In this document: piece by piece, positions 29,077-39,977 of the stretch
How positions within the stretch are numbered: the stretch's first letter is position 1
Layout of the letters: every line of letters starts with the position of its first letter
NCBI RefSeq assembly: GCF_021513195.1
Contig: NZ_CP090974.1
Span: 3,298,001 to 3,362,000 of the forward strand
Origin: Shewanella sp. OMA3-2
GTDB lineage: Bacteria > Pseudomonadota > Gammaproteobacteria > Enterobacterales > Shewanellaceae
Reading direction: 5' to 3'
Length of the DNA stretch: 64,000 bases
Position numbers and translations under genes: made by a program
The notes under the pieces: model-generated
What the model saw: only the letters and a program-made list of their open reading frames with translations
What the model was told of the DNA's origin: nothing
The model's database searches: none

Positions 29077-29118
29077 GCATCATAAAGGACATAGGATTCA
29101 TACCACTAAATTTGTTTT

Positions 29119-29156
29119 ATAACAGTGGCATGGGCACATGCCACTGTTATTTTTTT
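29119..29156 (+). terminator. Terminator of the RND operon
   Basis: Perfect 14-bp stem (29119-29132 and 29137-29150) with loop GGCA, followed by six T residues. Confidence 0.9.
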
Positions 29157-29202
29157 AGTTAATTCTGCAGCTCTATTTAAAATAGTCGACCATTAACCAT
29201 AA

Positions 29203-29230
29203 AAAAACCCGCTATATTTAGCGGGTTTTT
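29203..29230 (-). terminator. Terminator of cydABX
   Basis: Stem CCCGCTA/TAGCGGG extended by A/T pairs (29203-29214, 29219-29230), with T runs on either strand. It lies 20 bases past the cydX stop and could act in both directions. Confidence 0.85.
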
Positions 29231-29250
29231 AACTTAATCACTATCAGCCG

Positions 29251-29367
29251 TTAGCTTTCGCCATTCTCTTTACGGTCCATATTTTCAGTGTTTTCAAGCC
29301 AAAGTGCATTAATAATGCCAAAAGAACAAGCCAGTAACACCCCTAGAATCCACGCAAAATACCACAT
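29251..29367 (-). CDS. cydX: Cytochrome bd oxidase small subunit CydX
   Basis: Single-span subunit that stabilises the haem site of cytochrome bd oxidase. The 38-residue protein reads MWYFAWILGVLLACSFGIIN, then ALWLENTEN and a polar tail ending ENGES. The MWYFAWILG start and the single membrane helix are diagnostic. It lies 15 bases after cydB and before the operon terminator. Confidence 0.93.
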   Translation of the reverse strand: MWYFAWILGVLLACSFGIINALWLENTENMDRKENGES

Positions 29368-29382
29368 AGATGATTGCTCCTA

Positions 29383-30522
29383 TTAATAAAGTGATGACTT
29401 ATTGTCTTCAATAAAGTTGCGATTTAAGCGGCCATACATCTTGTAATAAGTCCAAATGGTATAGCTTAATACCGTAGGTATAAAGATTATCGCTGCAAAG
29501 GTCATTACTTTTAAGGTCATTTGACTGGCGGTTGCATCCCACATGGTTAAGCTCACATTAGGCTCTAAAGATGATGGCATAACAAATGGGAACATAGCGG
29601 CACCACAGGTTAAAATTACACCCGCTATTGCCAATGCACTAAAAAAGAACGCAAATCCGCTGCGGTTAAATCGGCTAGCAAAAATAGCGAATATAGGCAT
29701 TAATAAACCTAACGCAGGGAATAACATGGTCACCGGATACTTGTCATAATTGACCAGCCAGGCGCCCGCTTCAACTGCAACTGTTTTAGTGGTTGGATTT
29801 GAAGGTCCCGCCAAATCAAGTGTTGAAGTAATCACGTAACCATCAATACCATTGGCTAACCACACACCAGCAGCAGCAAATAGCACCACTAACAAACTGC
29901 CAAAAATTTGGGTCATGTTAGCTGCACGAACACGTAACTCACCTTCGGTTTTCATTTGCAGCCAGGCTGAACCATGCATCATGATCATGCTAACGCACAC
30001 AAGACCTGTGAGTAATCCAAATGGATTTAATAACCCAAAAAATCCACCATGGTATTTAGCCCGTAAAAACTCATCAAAGTTAAACGGTACACCCTGAAGT
30101 AAATTACCAAAGGCGACACCAATGATCAGTGGAGGCACGAAACCGCCAATAAACAATGCCCAATCCCATGACTTACGCCATTTTGGATCTTCTATTTTTG
30201 AACGATAATCAAACCCAACTGGACGCAAGAACAAGGCAAACAATACCAACATCATCGCGACATAAAAACCTGAAAATGATACCGCATAAACCATTGGCCA
30301 GGCTGCAAACAAGGCGCCACCGGCAGTAATTAACCACACCTGATTTCCGTCCCAATGGGGCGCGATGGTGTTGATCATAATACGGCGCTCGGTGTCATCT
30401 TTACCAATAATGGGTAATAAGGCACCGACCCCCATATCAAACCCGTCTGTTACGGCAAAGCCAATAAACAGCACACCAATTAATGCCCACCAGATAAATC
30501 TTAATACTTCATAATCAAACAT
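29383..30522 (-). CDS. cydB: Cytochrome bd ubiquinol oxidase subunit II CydB
   Basis: Inner-membrane subunit of the high-affinity quinol oxidase. The 379-residue polytopic protein has the CydB signature near the N-terminus (WWALIGVLFIGFAVTDGFDMGVGALLP), APHWDGNQVWLITAGGALFAAWP, and several hydrophobic segments up to a basic/acidic C-terminal tail. It lies 15 bases downstream of cydA, and cydX follows. Length and motifs match the E. coli enzyme. Confidence 0.97.
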   Translation of the reverse strand: MFDYEVLRFIWWALIGVLFIGFAVTDGFDMGVGALLPIIGKDDTERRIMINTIAPHWDGNQVWLITAGGALFAAWPMVYAVSFSGFYVAMMLVLFALFLRPVGFDYRSKIEDPKWRKSWDWALFIGGFVPPLIIGVAFGNLLQGVPFNFDEFLRAKYHGGFFGLLNPFGLLTGLVCVSMIMMHGSAWLQMKTEGELRVRAANMTQIFGSLLVVLFAAAGVWLANGIDGYVITSTLDLAGPSNPTTKTVAVEAGAWLVNYDKYPVTMLFPALGLLMPIFAIFASRFNRSGFAFFFSALAIAGVILTCGAAMFPFVMPSSLEPNVSLTMWDATASQMTLKVMTFAAIIFIPTVLSYTIWTYYKMYGRLNRNFIEDNKSSLY

Positions 30523-30537
30523 AATTAGCTCCTTTGA

Positions 30538-32094
30538 TTAGGCATCTTGGTTTTCAAAATGATAACGACCTGTCTTCATACTACTTGGTCCAAGACGGGC
30601 ATACTTAAACATTAAGAACATTTCTATTACCAATAGAATTGCATAGAAAATGGTAATTGAAATAATACTGAACCATAGATCGGAGACCGTTAAACTAGAC
30701 GCCGACATATAGGTAGGTAGCACCTCAGAAATGGTCCAAGGTTGACGACCATACTCAGCCACAAACCAACCACATTCAATGGCAATCCAAGGCAATGGCA
30801 AACCATACAACGCAGCTTTAAGTACCCATTTTTTCTCTGCTATTTGATGACGCGTACTTTGCCAGAATGCCGCAGCAAAGATAAACAGCATTAACATGCC
30901 CGACCCCACCATCAAACGGAACGACCAAAATATCGGTGCTACGTTAGGAATAGAGTCTTTGGCCGCGGCTTTAATTTGCTCTTCTGTTGCATCAACTATG
31001 TTGTCGGTGTAACGCTTTAACAACAGGCCATAGCCTAAGTCATGTTTGGTCGCCTCAAAATTATCACGTAACGCTTGACTGTCATCACCGGCACGTAATT
31101 GAGTAAGAAAGGAGTAGGCAATCATACCGTTACGAATACGCACTTCATGCTCATCGATTAGATCAATAATCCCCGTCACTTGCTCATCTAAAGAGCGTGT
31201 GGCAATAATCCCCATCGCGAAGGGAATTTTAATTGCGTAATCAGTTTCCATTGTTTCTTGATTAGGGAGGCCTACAACAGTAAATGCTGCAGGAGCAGGT
31301 TCAGTGTGCCATTCAGCTTCAATTGCCGCTAACTTTACACGTTGTACTTCACCGACTTTATAACCGGATTCATCACCTAACACGATAACCGATAAAATAG
31401 ATGCCATACCAAAGCTTGCTGCAATTGCAAATGAGCGACGCGCAAAAGGTAAATCTCGCCCCTTAAGGATATAATAAGAACTTATGGCTAATACAAACAT
31501 AGCACCAGCAACATAACCCGATGCCACGGTATGAACAAACTTTACTTGAGCGACAGGATTAAAAACCACTTCTGCAAAGCTGGTCATTTCCATGCGCATA
31601 GTTTCGTAGTTAAACACTGACCCTACAGGGTTTTGCATCCAACCATTGGCGACTAAAATCCATAACGCAGACATGTTAGAACCAAGCGCGACTAACCAGG
31701 TTACCGCTAAATGTTGACGTTTACTGAACCTGTCCCATCCAAAAAAGAACATACCCACTAGAGTTGATTCTAGGAAGAATGCCATTAAGCCTTCAATCGC
31801 TAGTGGCGCACCAAAAATATCACCAACATAGTGGGAGAAATAGGACCAGTTAGTACCAAACTGAAACTCCATTGCTAAACCGGTGGTAACACCTAAAGCA
31901 AAGTTAATTCCGAACAATTTACCCCAAAATTTAGTCATGTCTTTATATATCTGCTTATCGGTCATCACATAAAGTGATTCCATAATTGCCAGAATAAAAG
32001 CCAAACCTAAGGTGAGTGGAACAAATAGAAAGTGATACATGACCGTCAGCGCAAATTGCAAACGCGATAGATCAACAACTTCTTCAATAATCAT
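30538..32094 (-). CDS. cydA: Cytochrome bd ubiquinol oxidase subunit I CydA
   Basis: Haem-bearing subunit that oxidises quinol and reduces oxygen to water. The 518-residue protein has haem ligand His21 ([11 protein letters not shown]), [21 protein letters not shown], the central periplasmic Q-loop, and [16 protein letters not shown] near the C-terminus. It is first in cydABX, transcribed away from a long AT-rich spacer. Oxygen-responsive control is expected from the family, but I could not identify a convincing Fnr box upstream. Confidence 0.97.
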   Translation of the reverse strand: MIIEEVVDLSRLQFALTVMYHFLFVPLTLGLAFILAIMESLYVMTDKQIYKDMTKFWGKLFGINFALGVTTGLAMEFQFGTNWSYFSHYVGDIFGAPLAIEGLMAFFLESTLVGMFFFGWDRFSKRQHLAVTWLVALGSNMSALWILVANGWMQNPVGSVFNYETMRMEMTSFAEVVFNPVAQVKFVHTVASGYVAGAMFVLAISSYYILKGRDLPFARRSFAIAASFGMASILSVIVLGDESGYKVGEVQRVKLAAIEAEWHTEPAPAAFTVVGLPNQETMETDYAIKIPFAMGIIATRSLDEQVTGIIDLIDEHEVRIRNGMIAYSFLTQLRAGDDSQALRDNFEATKHDLGYGLLLKRYTDNIVDATEEQIKAAAKDSIPNVAPIFWSFRLMVGSGMLMLFIFAAAFWQSTRHQIAEKKWVLKAALYGLPLPWIAIECGWFVAEYGRQPWTISEVLPTYMSASSLTVSDLWFSIISITIFYAILLVIEMFLMFKYARLGPSSMKTGRYHFENQDA

Positions 32095-32884
32095 TGGCGA
32101 CTCCTTATTTCAGTACAACCAAATACTACACAGCAACGCACAGTTACCATAATGATGTTATACCTGAAAACTGTCATATTGAAGCAATGAACAACTCACC
32201 AATGTATGGAAAATGATAAATTAATCTGTTTGCCTGCGTTTTCAAGTCCAATTCTAAACGGTATACATATTAAGGTATAATTAATCAAAAGGTCATACTT
32301 TTTCATCAAAAATGTGATAATCATTAGATTTTTCAAACGGATAGTATTTTTGCAATAAAAATCATCTATTTAGAAACAAAGTAACTTTTATCACCTTTCA
32401 ATTTAAATCTCAGAAGGCTCACAATTTAAGCATAAAAAATCGTCTTCTTGACGATAACACCCATCCCCTACCTTTAGATATTGACAAAAACTTGCTAATT
32501 GCTAGGAAACAGAAAAACGATCTAAGCTCACAAACAATAAAACCTGCAACTTTAGGCATATTGTTAACAAAAAGTATAAAATAACCAGATTAAATAAAAA
32601 TGGATTAATTATTTAAAAATAAACAAAACACCATTGAACGCACAACAACCTTAAAATCAACAAGATAGAAAGATAAAAACCAAAATCAAAATAAAACCAA
32701 CACAATCAGACATTAATTAAACTAATGACAAAAATCATTTTTACTAGTTTGAGTCTACACTTGAATCTCAGTATCATATGTATATTAAGAAAACGAGCAG
32801 CATACATGCCAGGGAGTCGTTATCTTAAACCCAAGGTGTTTTTATCGTTCAATTACTGAACTTATTGATTAAAGAGATGTTGCT
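32095..32884. other. Long AT-rich spacer upstream of cydA
   Basis: About 790 bases with no supported gene. The part around 32500-32720 is extremely A-rich on the plus strand, with very few G. It must hold the cydA promoter and that of the small gene at 32885. A TTAATTAA core near 32713 recalls ArcA sites, but this is weak. Confidence 0.5.
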
Positions 32885-32965
32885 ATGACTAAATTATTTG
32901 AAAACGTTGTCAACTTATACAAACGTGCTTTTGTTGAGATGTACAACGCAAAAGAAATGAAATAA
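32885..32965 (+). CDS. Small 26-residue protein, unknown
   Basis: Reading frame of 26 codons: MTKLFENVVNLYKRAFVEMY followed by NAKEMK. AAAGAG precedes the ATG by seven bases, and a strong terminator follows 80 bases after the stop. The peptide looks amphipathic, with hydrophobic residues spaced as on one helix face. It is alone between cydA (divergent) and purL (convergent). I do not recognise a family. A real small protein is likely given its own translation signals and terminator; a leader peptide or dual-function RNA is the alternative. Confidence 0.6.
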   Translation: MTKLFENVVNLYKRAFVEMYNAKEMK

Positions 32966-33043
32966 CCCGTTTCATCCTATTTGATGTTTTGTTAACGCAA
33001 AATAGCCAATCATCGTCTTTTTTAACAATACGATGATTGAGAC

Positions 33044-33080
33044 AAAAAAGCCCATTCATCACTGAATGGGCTTTTTTACG
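33044..33080 (+). terminator. Terminator of the small gene at 32885
   Basis: Perfect 15-bp stem (33044-33058 and 33063-33077) with a 4-base loop and an A tract before / T tract after. A second 8-bp inverted repeat (AATCATCG/CGATGATT) lies just upstream, at about 33008-33039. Confidence 0.9.
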
Positions 33081-33125
33081 CCTACAGTTCTATCACTGGA
33101 CGTATGGAAATTTTCTAGCGAAAAA

Positions 33126-33158
33126 ATAAAAAAGGCGACTATAAATAGTCACCTTTTT
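33126..33158 (-). terminator. Terminator of purL
   Basis: Stem AAGGCGACTA / TAGTCACCTT with one G-T pair, loop TAAA, followed on the minus strand by T residues. It lies about 36 bases past the purL stop. Confidence 0.75.
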
Positions 33159-33193
33159 ATTGCTTCAATGTACCGCACTAAGCTAAAGATTCA

Positions 33194-36100
33194 CTAACCA
33201 ATCTTAACCCTTGCATTACGGAACATACGCATCCATGGGCTATCTTCGCCCCACTCTTCTGGGTGCCAAGAGTTAGCTACAGTTCTAAATACACGCTCAG
33301 GATGTGGCATCATAATCGTCACGCGGCCATCAGTAGTACATACACCTGTTAACCCATTTGGTGAACCATTTGGGTTTAATGGATATTGGCTAGCAACTTG
33401 ACCATGACCATCCACATAACGCAGTGCAATCGTGCCTGACGCTTCAGCTTTTGCTAACGCCTGTGCATTGGCAAACTCCGCTAAACCTTCACCGTGTGAC
33501 ACAGCAATAGGCATACGCGAACCGACCATGCCTTCAAAAAAGACCGAAGGTGTTTGCTGCACTTCAACCAAACTGAAACGCGCTTCAAAACGCTCTGAGC
33601 GGTTACGGACAAAGTGTGGCCAATGCTCGCTACCTGGAATAATCTCTTTCAGGTTAGATAACATCTGACAACCATTACACACGCCTAAGGCAATGCTAGC
33701 GTCGCGCTCAAAAAATCGGCTAAATTCATCACGGGCACGGCTGTTGAATAAAATGGATTTAGCCCAACCTTCACCAGCACCTAATACATCACCGTAAGAA
33801 AAACCACCACAAGCCACTAGCCCTTGGAATTCTTCTAAGCTAATACGTCCTGACAAAATGTCTGACATGTGCACGTCGCGGCTTTCAAAGCCTGCACGGT
33901 CAAATGCGGCAGCCATTTCAATGTGAGAGTTAACACCTTGCTCACGTAAAATAGCCATCTTAGGCGCTAAACCTTTTAAGATGTAAGGCGCAGCAACGTC
34001 AAGGCTTGGATCAAAAGCTAACTTAACGGTTAAGCCGGTGCGTCAGCTTGTTGCTTAAGGGCAAACTCTTCTTTAGCACACTCAGGGTTGTCACGTAACG
34101 CTTGAATACGATAAGTGGTTTCAGACCATAAGGTACGTAAAGCGGTGCGAGTATCGGCAAAAATAACGCGCTGACCGTCAGTGATGTTAATCATATCAGC
34201 AGTTTGTAGACCACCAATATGATGACAAGTTACCCCTTTAGCTTCAAACTGAGCCGCTATGCTTGTAGCATCAGCTTGACTCACTTGAATAACAGCACCT
34301 AATTCTTCGTTAAATAAACGCTCTAAATCAGTACCGTTTAACGTGGCAAGATCGATGTTTAAGCCGCTGTTACCGGCAAATGCCATTTCCACTAATGTGG
34401 TGAATAAACCACCGTCACTGCGATCGTGATAAGCAATAACAGCCTTATCAGCCACTAATTTTTGCATCACTTCAAAGAAGCCTGCTAGGTTAGCGGTTTT
34501 ATCTAATGTTGGCGCAATATCACCTAATTCACTGTAAACCTGCGCTAAACAAGAACCCCCTAAACGGTTTTGACCATTGCTTAAGTCGAGCATCAATAAA
34601 GCGGTATCGCCTTTATCAGTGCGAAGTTCTGGTGTAACTGTGTTACGAATGTCTTGTACTACACCAAATGCGGTGATGACTAACGACATAGGTGAAGTCA
34701 CGGTTTTTTGCACGCCGTTATCTTCCCAAGCCGTCTTCATCGACATTGAGTCTTTACCTACCGGAATGGTAATTCCAAGCTCTGGACATAAGTCTTCACC
34801 AATCGCTTTAACCGCTTGATATAAACCGGCGTCTTCACCAGGGTGACCCGCTGGCGACATCCAGTTAGCTGACAACTTAATGCGCTTAAACGAGCCAATA
34901 TCAGTACCAGCTATGTTCATGATTGATTCAGCCACCGCCATACGGGCAGAAGCATCAAAATCCAGTAAGGCTAACGGAGTACGCTCGCCCATCGACATTG
35001 CTTCACCGCAGTAGCTGTCATAGCTTGATGCCGTTACCGCGCAATCAGCTACAGGTACCTGCCAAGGGCCAACCATTTGGTCACGATTAACTAAACCCGT
35101 TACTGAACGGTCGCCAATAGTGATTAGGAAGCTTTTATCTGCAACCGTTGGTAGGGTTAAAATACGCTTAACCGCTTCTTTTACGTCAATTTTAGCTTGA
35201 TCTAACGCAGGAGAAATGGCTTTAGCAGACACCACATCACGGCTCATTTTAGGCGCTTTGCCTAATAATACTTCAAGCGGTAAATCAATAGGTTTGTTAT
35301 TAAAGTGACTGTCAGCAAGGGTTAAATGCATTTCTGCAGTGGCTTCACCCACTACAGCAAACGGTGCGCGCTCACGGGCACAAATATCTGCAAATTGCTG
35401 TAGATTTTCAGGCGCAACTGAAAGCACATAACGCTCTTGTGACTCGTTACACCAAATTTCAAGCGGGCTCATACCTGGCTCATCTGATGGTACGTTGCGT
35501 AAATTAAATATCCCGCCGCGATCTGCATCATTGACTAATTCAGGGAAGGCATTTGATAACCCACCTGCGCCCACATCGTGAATAAATTGAATTGGGTTTG
35601 CATCACCTAACTGCCAACAACGGTCAATTACTTCCTGACAGCGACGTTCCATTTCTGGGTTTTCACGCTGTACTGAAGCAAAATCTAAATCTTCACTTGA
35701 TTGACCAGATGCCATAGAAGACGCTGCACCACCACCAAGACCGATGTTCATTGCGGGGCCGCCTAATACAATTAGCTTAGCGCCAACGGTAATTTCGCCT
35801 TTTTGCACATGTTCATCACGAATATTACCTAAACCACCGGCAATCATGATTGGCTTATGATAACCACGCACTTCGACACCATTATGGCTAGACACTTGCT
35901 GCTCGTAAGTACGGAAATAACCGGTAATAGCAGGGCGTCCAAACTCGTTGTTAAATGCTGCGCCGCCCAGTGGGCCTTCTAGCATAATTTCAAGTGGCGT
36001 CACAATACGGTCAGGTTTGCCGTAATTATCTTCCCATGGGTGAACAAAACCGGAATTTTTAAGTTAGAAACAGTAAAGCCGGTTAACCCCGCTTTAGGTT

Positions 36101-37076
36101 TCGATCCTCGGCCAGTAGCGCCTTCATCACGAATTTCACCACCAGAACCAGTAGCGGCACCAGGATATGGGCTAATTGCGGTTGGATGATTGTGGGTTTC
36201 CACTTTCATCAATATATGCATAGGTTCGGTGTGATAGTTATAAACACCATCAGGATCTGGGAAGAAACGACCGGCTACAGGCCTGGTCATTACCGCTGCA
36301 TTGTCTTTATAAGCTGACAGCACAAAATCTGGCGTCACTTCAAAGGTATTCTTAATCATTTTGAACAATGATTTTGGCTGAACTTCACCGTCAATAGTCC
36401 AATCGGCATTAAAGATTTTATGGCGGCAATGTTCAGAGTTTGCTTGAGCGAACATCATTAGCTCGATGTCATTCGGATTACGCTTCAAACGCACAAAATT
36501 TTCAACTAGGTAGTCAATTTCATCTTCAGCAAGCGCCAAACCTAATTTAACGTTAGCCACTTCTAATGCACGGCGACCTTCAGCAAGAATGTTTACACTT
36601 TTAAATTTAGCCGGTTCAGTGCGGGTGAATAACACCTCAGCAGCAGCAAAATCATTAAGTACAACTTCCATCATGCGGTCATGTAATAAGCTAACTAACT
36701 GGGCATATTGCTCAGTCGTTAATGCTTGAGACTCAACATAGTAGGCGATACCACGCTCTAAACGCTTTACCTTATTTAAGCCACAGTTACGGGCAATGTC
36801 AGTTGCTTTAGAAGACCAAGGCGAAATAGTGCCAGGACGAGGCGCGATAAAAATTAACTGTCCTTGTGGGGCGTGGGACTCAATGGCAGGGCCATAGGTA
36901 AGAATTCGTTCAAGCTGAACACGCTCGTTATCATCTAATTGTTCAGTCAAATCGGCTAAATGGGTATATTCAGCGTAGATATTGGTCACAGAAAGCGCCG
37001 CGTTTTCGCAGGCCTCGATGAGTTTTTGAACTCTAAATGCAGAAAGTGCTGGGGCTCCGCGAATGATTTCCATCAC
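33194..37076 (-). CDS. purL: Phosphoribosylformylglycinamidine synthase PurL, two frameshifts
   Basis: Large single-chain enzyme of purine synthesis, converting FGAR, glutamine and ATP to FGAM. Three in-order pieces give the full family length of about 1295 residues. The N-terminal part contains [15 protein letters not shown]. The ATP-binding core follows ([47 protein letters not shown]). The C-terminal glutaminase has the nucleophile motif [10 protein letters not shown] and ends in MPHPERVFR. The breaks at 36050-36053 (KIP-GFVHPWE) and 34035-34038 (ADAP-GLTVKL) are each one base missing at CCGG. Such a gene is unlikely to be broken twice, so sequence error is suspected. Confidence 0.95.
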
Positions 37077-37498
37077 GTCTATTCACCTTTGATAATATAT
37101 GTGGGCTAGAATTGGCGCTATTATAGGGAATTGCACGGTACAAATCACCTACCATGCGGTTTGAAAACAGTGTTTCCTAATAGACAAAATATCCAGACAA
37201 TAAAGCAAAGATAAACCCAAAAAGTCAATCTAGTATCTATACTAAACGGTATAGATAATTAACCTAGTTAAGCACCTTAGTCGTAACATAGGCACAACAT
37301 TGACAAAGCATTTTCATCATTTAACGCCGCAAAACTGCTGCTATTTTAACCAACGCTATGCGTTTTTAATAACTCCTGCTAAAGTAGGCGGCATAAAAAA
37401 CCCAACAGCTTAACGATTAACTCTTTCAGTCTAAGCTTACAACAGCCATTTATTTCGATTCCCAGCAACCTTTTTTATTAAATAATCTATTGAAAAAC
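37077..37498. other. Divergent purL-mltF spacer
   Basis: About 420 bases with no supported gene, tRNA or strong hairpin. It must contain the divergent promoters of purL and mltF. I did not find a convincing PurR operator. Confidence 0.5.
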
Positions 37499-38944
37499 AT
37501 GACAAAAAAACTATTCGTCATTTTGTTTGTTATTTTTATATCGGCCTGTCAACAAGCCGATAAACAACAAGCAGAAGACATTATATCTCCAGTCTCAAAG
37601 CGCACTGAACTTCGTGTCGGAACGCTTTATGGACCACAAATTTATCTTAACTCGGAAGAGTTGGGAGAGTCAGGTTTTGACTTTGAAATGGCAAACAAGT
37701 TTGCCGACTATCTCGGTCTGCCATTACAAATGGTGCCATTCACTGACCGTAAACAATTATTTAGCGCGCTCAAGCAAGGTAAAATTGACATTATCGCTGC
37801 GGGTATAGCCAAAACGCCTAATCGTATAAAACAATTTAAACTTGGCCCAACCATGTACAAGGTCAATCAAGTACTGGTGTATAAAGAAGGTACCCCAGAG
37901 CCTAAAGATATTGCCAACCTAGCGGGTGAAATTACTGTTGTGTCTAATTCATCGTCTATTCACACGTTAACGCAACTGCAAAAAAACCATCCTGATTTGA
38001 TGTGGAATCAAGTCAACGATAAAGACTATGAAGATTTATTTGCCTTAGTCGCCAATGGTGACATTAACTACACTATTGCCGATTCAAACAGCTTATTAAT
38101 CAATCAACGTTTTTTACCCGAATTACGTGCAGGTATCATTTTAGAAGAGAAACTTGAGGTCGTGTGGTTGTTACCACCCGATGAGAACGATCGCTTAATG
38201 AGTAAATTGTTAGCTTTTTGGCATAACGAAAAACGCGCTGGCACCTTAGAGCATTTAAACGAAAAGTATTTTGGTCACGTTAAACGGTTTGATTATGTCG
38301 ACACTCGCGCCTTTATCCGTGCTATCGATAATATACTCCCTGAATACCGCAGCATGTTTGAACAATATTCTGGCGAACTTGATTGGCGTAAGTTAGCCGC
38401 CACCAGCTATCAAGAATCCCATTGGAATCCTTCGGCTCGTTCACCCACAGGTGTTAGGGGCATGATGATGTTAACGCTGCCTACAGCGGCTTACGTGGGA
38501 GTTGATAATCGCCTTGATCCAGAGCAAAGTATACGCGGAGGGGCATTTTATTTAAAAGATATGCTAGACCGATTACCCGACTCTATCCCTGAAAGCCAAA
38601 GAGTTTGGTTTGCCCTTGCCTCATACAATATTGGTTTGGGCCATGTAGAAGATGCACGTCGGCTCACGGAGTCAATGGGAATGGATCCTAACGCTTGGCG
38701 AGATGTCAAAAAAGTATTACCTTTATTACAGCAATCTAAATACTATAAACAAACGCGCTATGGTTATGCCCGTGGAAGTGAAGCGGTACATTACGTTGAT
38801 AGTATTCGTCGTTATTATGACACGCTCGTCTGGATAGACGATCAAACTAAGCAAATAGACATTATCGACTCAGCACCAACAACTGAAGCGATTGCCGACA
38901 ATATAGAACCAATAGCAGACTCAATAGCAGCCCCCAAAGGCTAG
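37499..38944 (+). CDS. mltF: Membrane-bound lytic murein transglycosylase MltF
   Basis: Cleaves peptidoglycan glycan strands non-hydrolytically at the outer membrane. Start ATG 37499 gives [19 protein letters not shown] with a lipobox-like ISAC; an in-frame TTG three codons upstream is possible. Residues about 40-260 are a solute-binding-protein-like domain ([31 protein letters not shown]). The C-terminal SLT domain carries the catalytic Glu in [19 protein letters not shown] and [14 protein letters not shown]. It is divergent from purL, as in other gammaproteobacteria. Confidence 0.94.
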   Translation: MTKKLFVILFVIFISACQQADKQQAEDIISPVSKRTELRVGTLYGPQIYLNSEELGESGFDFEMANKFADYLGLPLQMVPFTDRKQLFSALKQGKIDIIAAGIAKTPNRIKQFKLGPTMYKVNQVLVYKEGTPEPKDIANLAGEITVVSNSSSIHTLTQLQKNHPDLMWNQVNDKDYEDLFALVANGDINYTIADSNSLLINQRFLPELRAGIILEEKLEVVWLLPPDENDRLMSKLLAFWHNEKRAGTLEHLNEKYFGHVKRFDYVDTRAFIRAIDNILPEYRSMFEQYSGELDWRKLAATSYQESHWNPSARSPTGVRGMMMLTLPTAAYVGVDNRLDPEQSIRGGAFYLKDMLDRLPDSIPESQRVWFALASYNIGLGHVEDARRLTESMGMDPNAWRDVKKVLPLLQQSKYYKQTRYGYARGSEAVHYVDSIRRYYDTLVWIDDQTKQIDIIDSAPTTEAIADNIEPIADSIAAPKG

Positions 38945-38987
38945 GACTTTTGATGTTATATCCGCCTAAAATATATATGGAGTTATG

Positions 38988-39107
38988 ATGAAAAGACCAC
39001 TAACAAGTAATTTTATGTCGCGCAGACGTGTGATGCTGAAACTTCAAAAAAGACGCATCAAGAATAGGCAGCATTCTTTTTTCTCTTTTCAAAACCCAGA
39101 TGCTTAA
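38988..39107 (+). CDS. Small basic protein, 39 residues, unknown
   Basis: Frame MKRPLTSNFMSRRRVMLKLQ then KRRIKNRQHSFFSF and QNPDA. GGAG lies 5 bases before the chosen ATG; an adjacent ATG three bases earlier is also possible. Eleven Lys/Arg and one Asp make it strongly basic. It begins 43 bases after mltF in the same direction and could share its transcript. I do not recognise a family. It may bind nucleic acid or be a spurious frame. Confidence 0.45.
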   Translation: MKRPLTSNFMSRRRVMLKLQKRRIKNRQHSFFSFQNPDA

Positions 39108-39331
39108 GCATCCATTTTATTCTTTATCGCAGTAAAGTTACGCATAAATGATTACCATAGCATCAATCCATAACTTGGTTAGTTAATGCTTGGCGAGCTA
39201 ATTCCGAGACAAACTAACTTATAATAAATCAATAACTTAAACAACCATTATAACCGGTAGTTTATTGAGTCAAATACCGCTAAAAAATAAACAGACTTAC
39301 CAACAAATAACGTTGAATCACCATGGTAAAC

Positions 39332-39877
39332 CTAACCGTTTTTAGCATGTGCTGAACTAACGGCTAATTTACCGAGTTGTTTTAGTGCTTTTTTCTCTGC
39401 TCGGCGACGAGAGAAAAAAGCGCTTAGCTGTTGACCACATTCTGCAGCAAGTAAGCCCGATGTCACCTCCAGTTGGTGATTAAATGCCGTATGCTGTAGT
39501 AAATTCATCACGCTACCCGCAGCACCCGTTTTTAAATCATCTGCACCGTAAACCACCCGCTTAATACGGCTGTGCACTATTGCACCTGCACACATAGTGC
39601 AAGGCTCTAAGGTGACATATAAGGTGGTATCCAACATGCGATAATTAGCCAACATTTGACCCGCTTGGCGAATACATTCCATTTCGGCGTGTGCGGTAGG
39701 ATCATGATTTAAAATACTTAAATTAAAGCCACTGGCGATCATCACATCATTTTTGACCAATACAGCCCCAACAGGCACCTCGCCTTTCAACTCTGCGAGT
39801 TCAGCAAGTTGTATGGCAACACGCATCCACTTAATGTCGATAGCTGCTTGGGTGTCTTTTTCTGGGGTGTTTATCAC
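39332..39877 (-). CDS. tadA: tRNA-specific adenosine deaminase TadA
   Basis: Zinc enzyme that converts the wobble adenosine of tRNA-Arg(ACG) to inosine. The 181-residue protein has the deaminase motifs HAE (His63, Glu65; TAHAEMECIRQA) and PCTMC (Cys93, Cys96). EVPVGAVLV, near the N-terminus, is typical. A Lys/Arg-rich C-terminal extension (FFSRRRAEKKALKQLGKLAV) follows. It is downstream of guaA behind a terminator hairpin. Confidence 0.95.
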   Translation of the reverse strand: MINTPEKDTQAAIDIKWMRVAIQLAELAELKGEVPVGAVLVKNDVMIASGFNLSILNHDPTAHAEMECIRQAGQMLANYRMLDTTLYVTLEPCTMCAGAIVHSRIKRVVYGADDLKTGAAGSVMNLLQHTAFNHQLEVTSGLLAAECGQQLSAFFSRRRAEKKALKQLGKLAVSSAHAKNG

Positions 39878-39921
39878 TTTATTAACCTAGGCAATGATTG
39901 TACGGCGCTATTCTAGCAAAT

Positions 39922-39948
39922 AAAAAAGACGCCGAAGCGTCTTTTTAT
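39922..39948. terminator. Terminator between guaA and tadA
   Basis: Stem AAAAAGACGC/GCGTCTTTTT with loop CGAA-type, A and T tracts on both sides. It lies 30 bases past the guaA stop (minus strand). Confidence 0.85.
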
Positions 39949-39977
39949 TAATAAACAGGCGGCTTAATGCTATCGCA

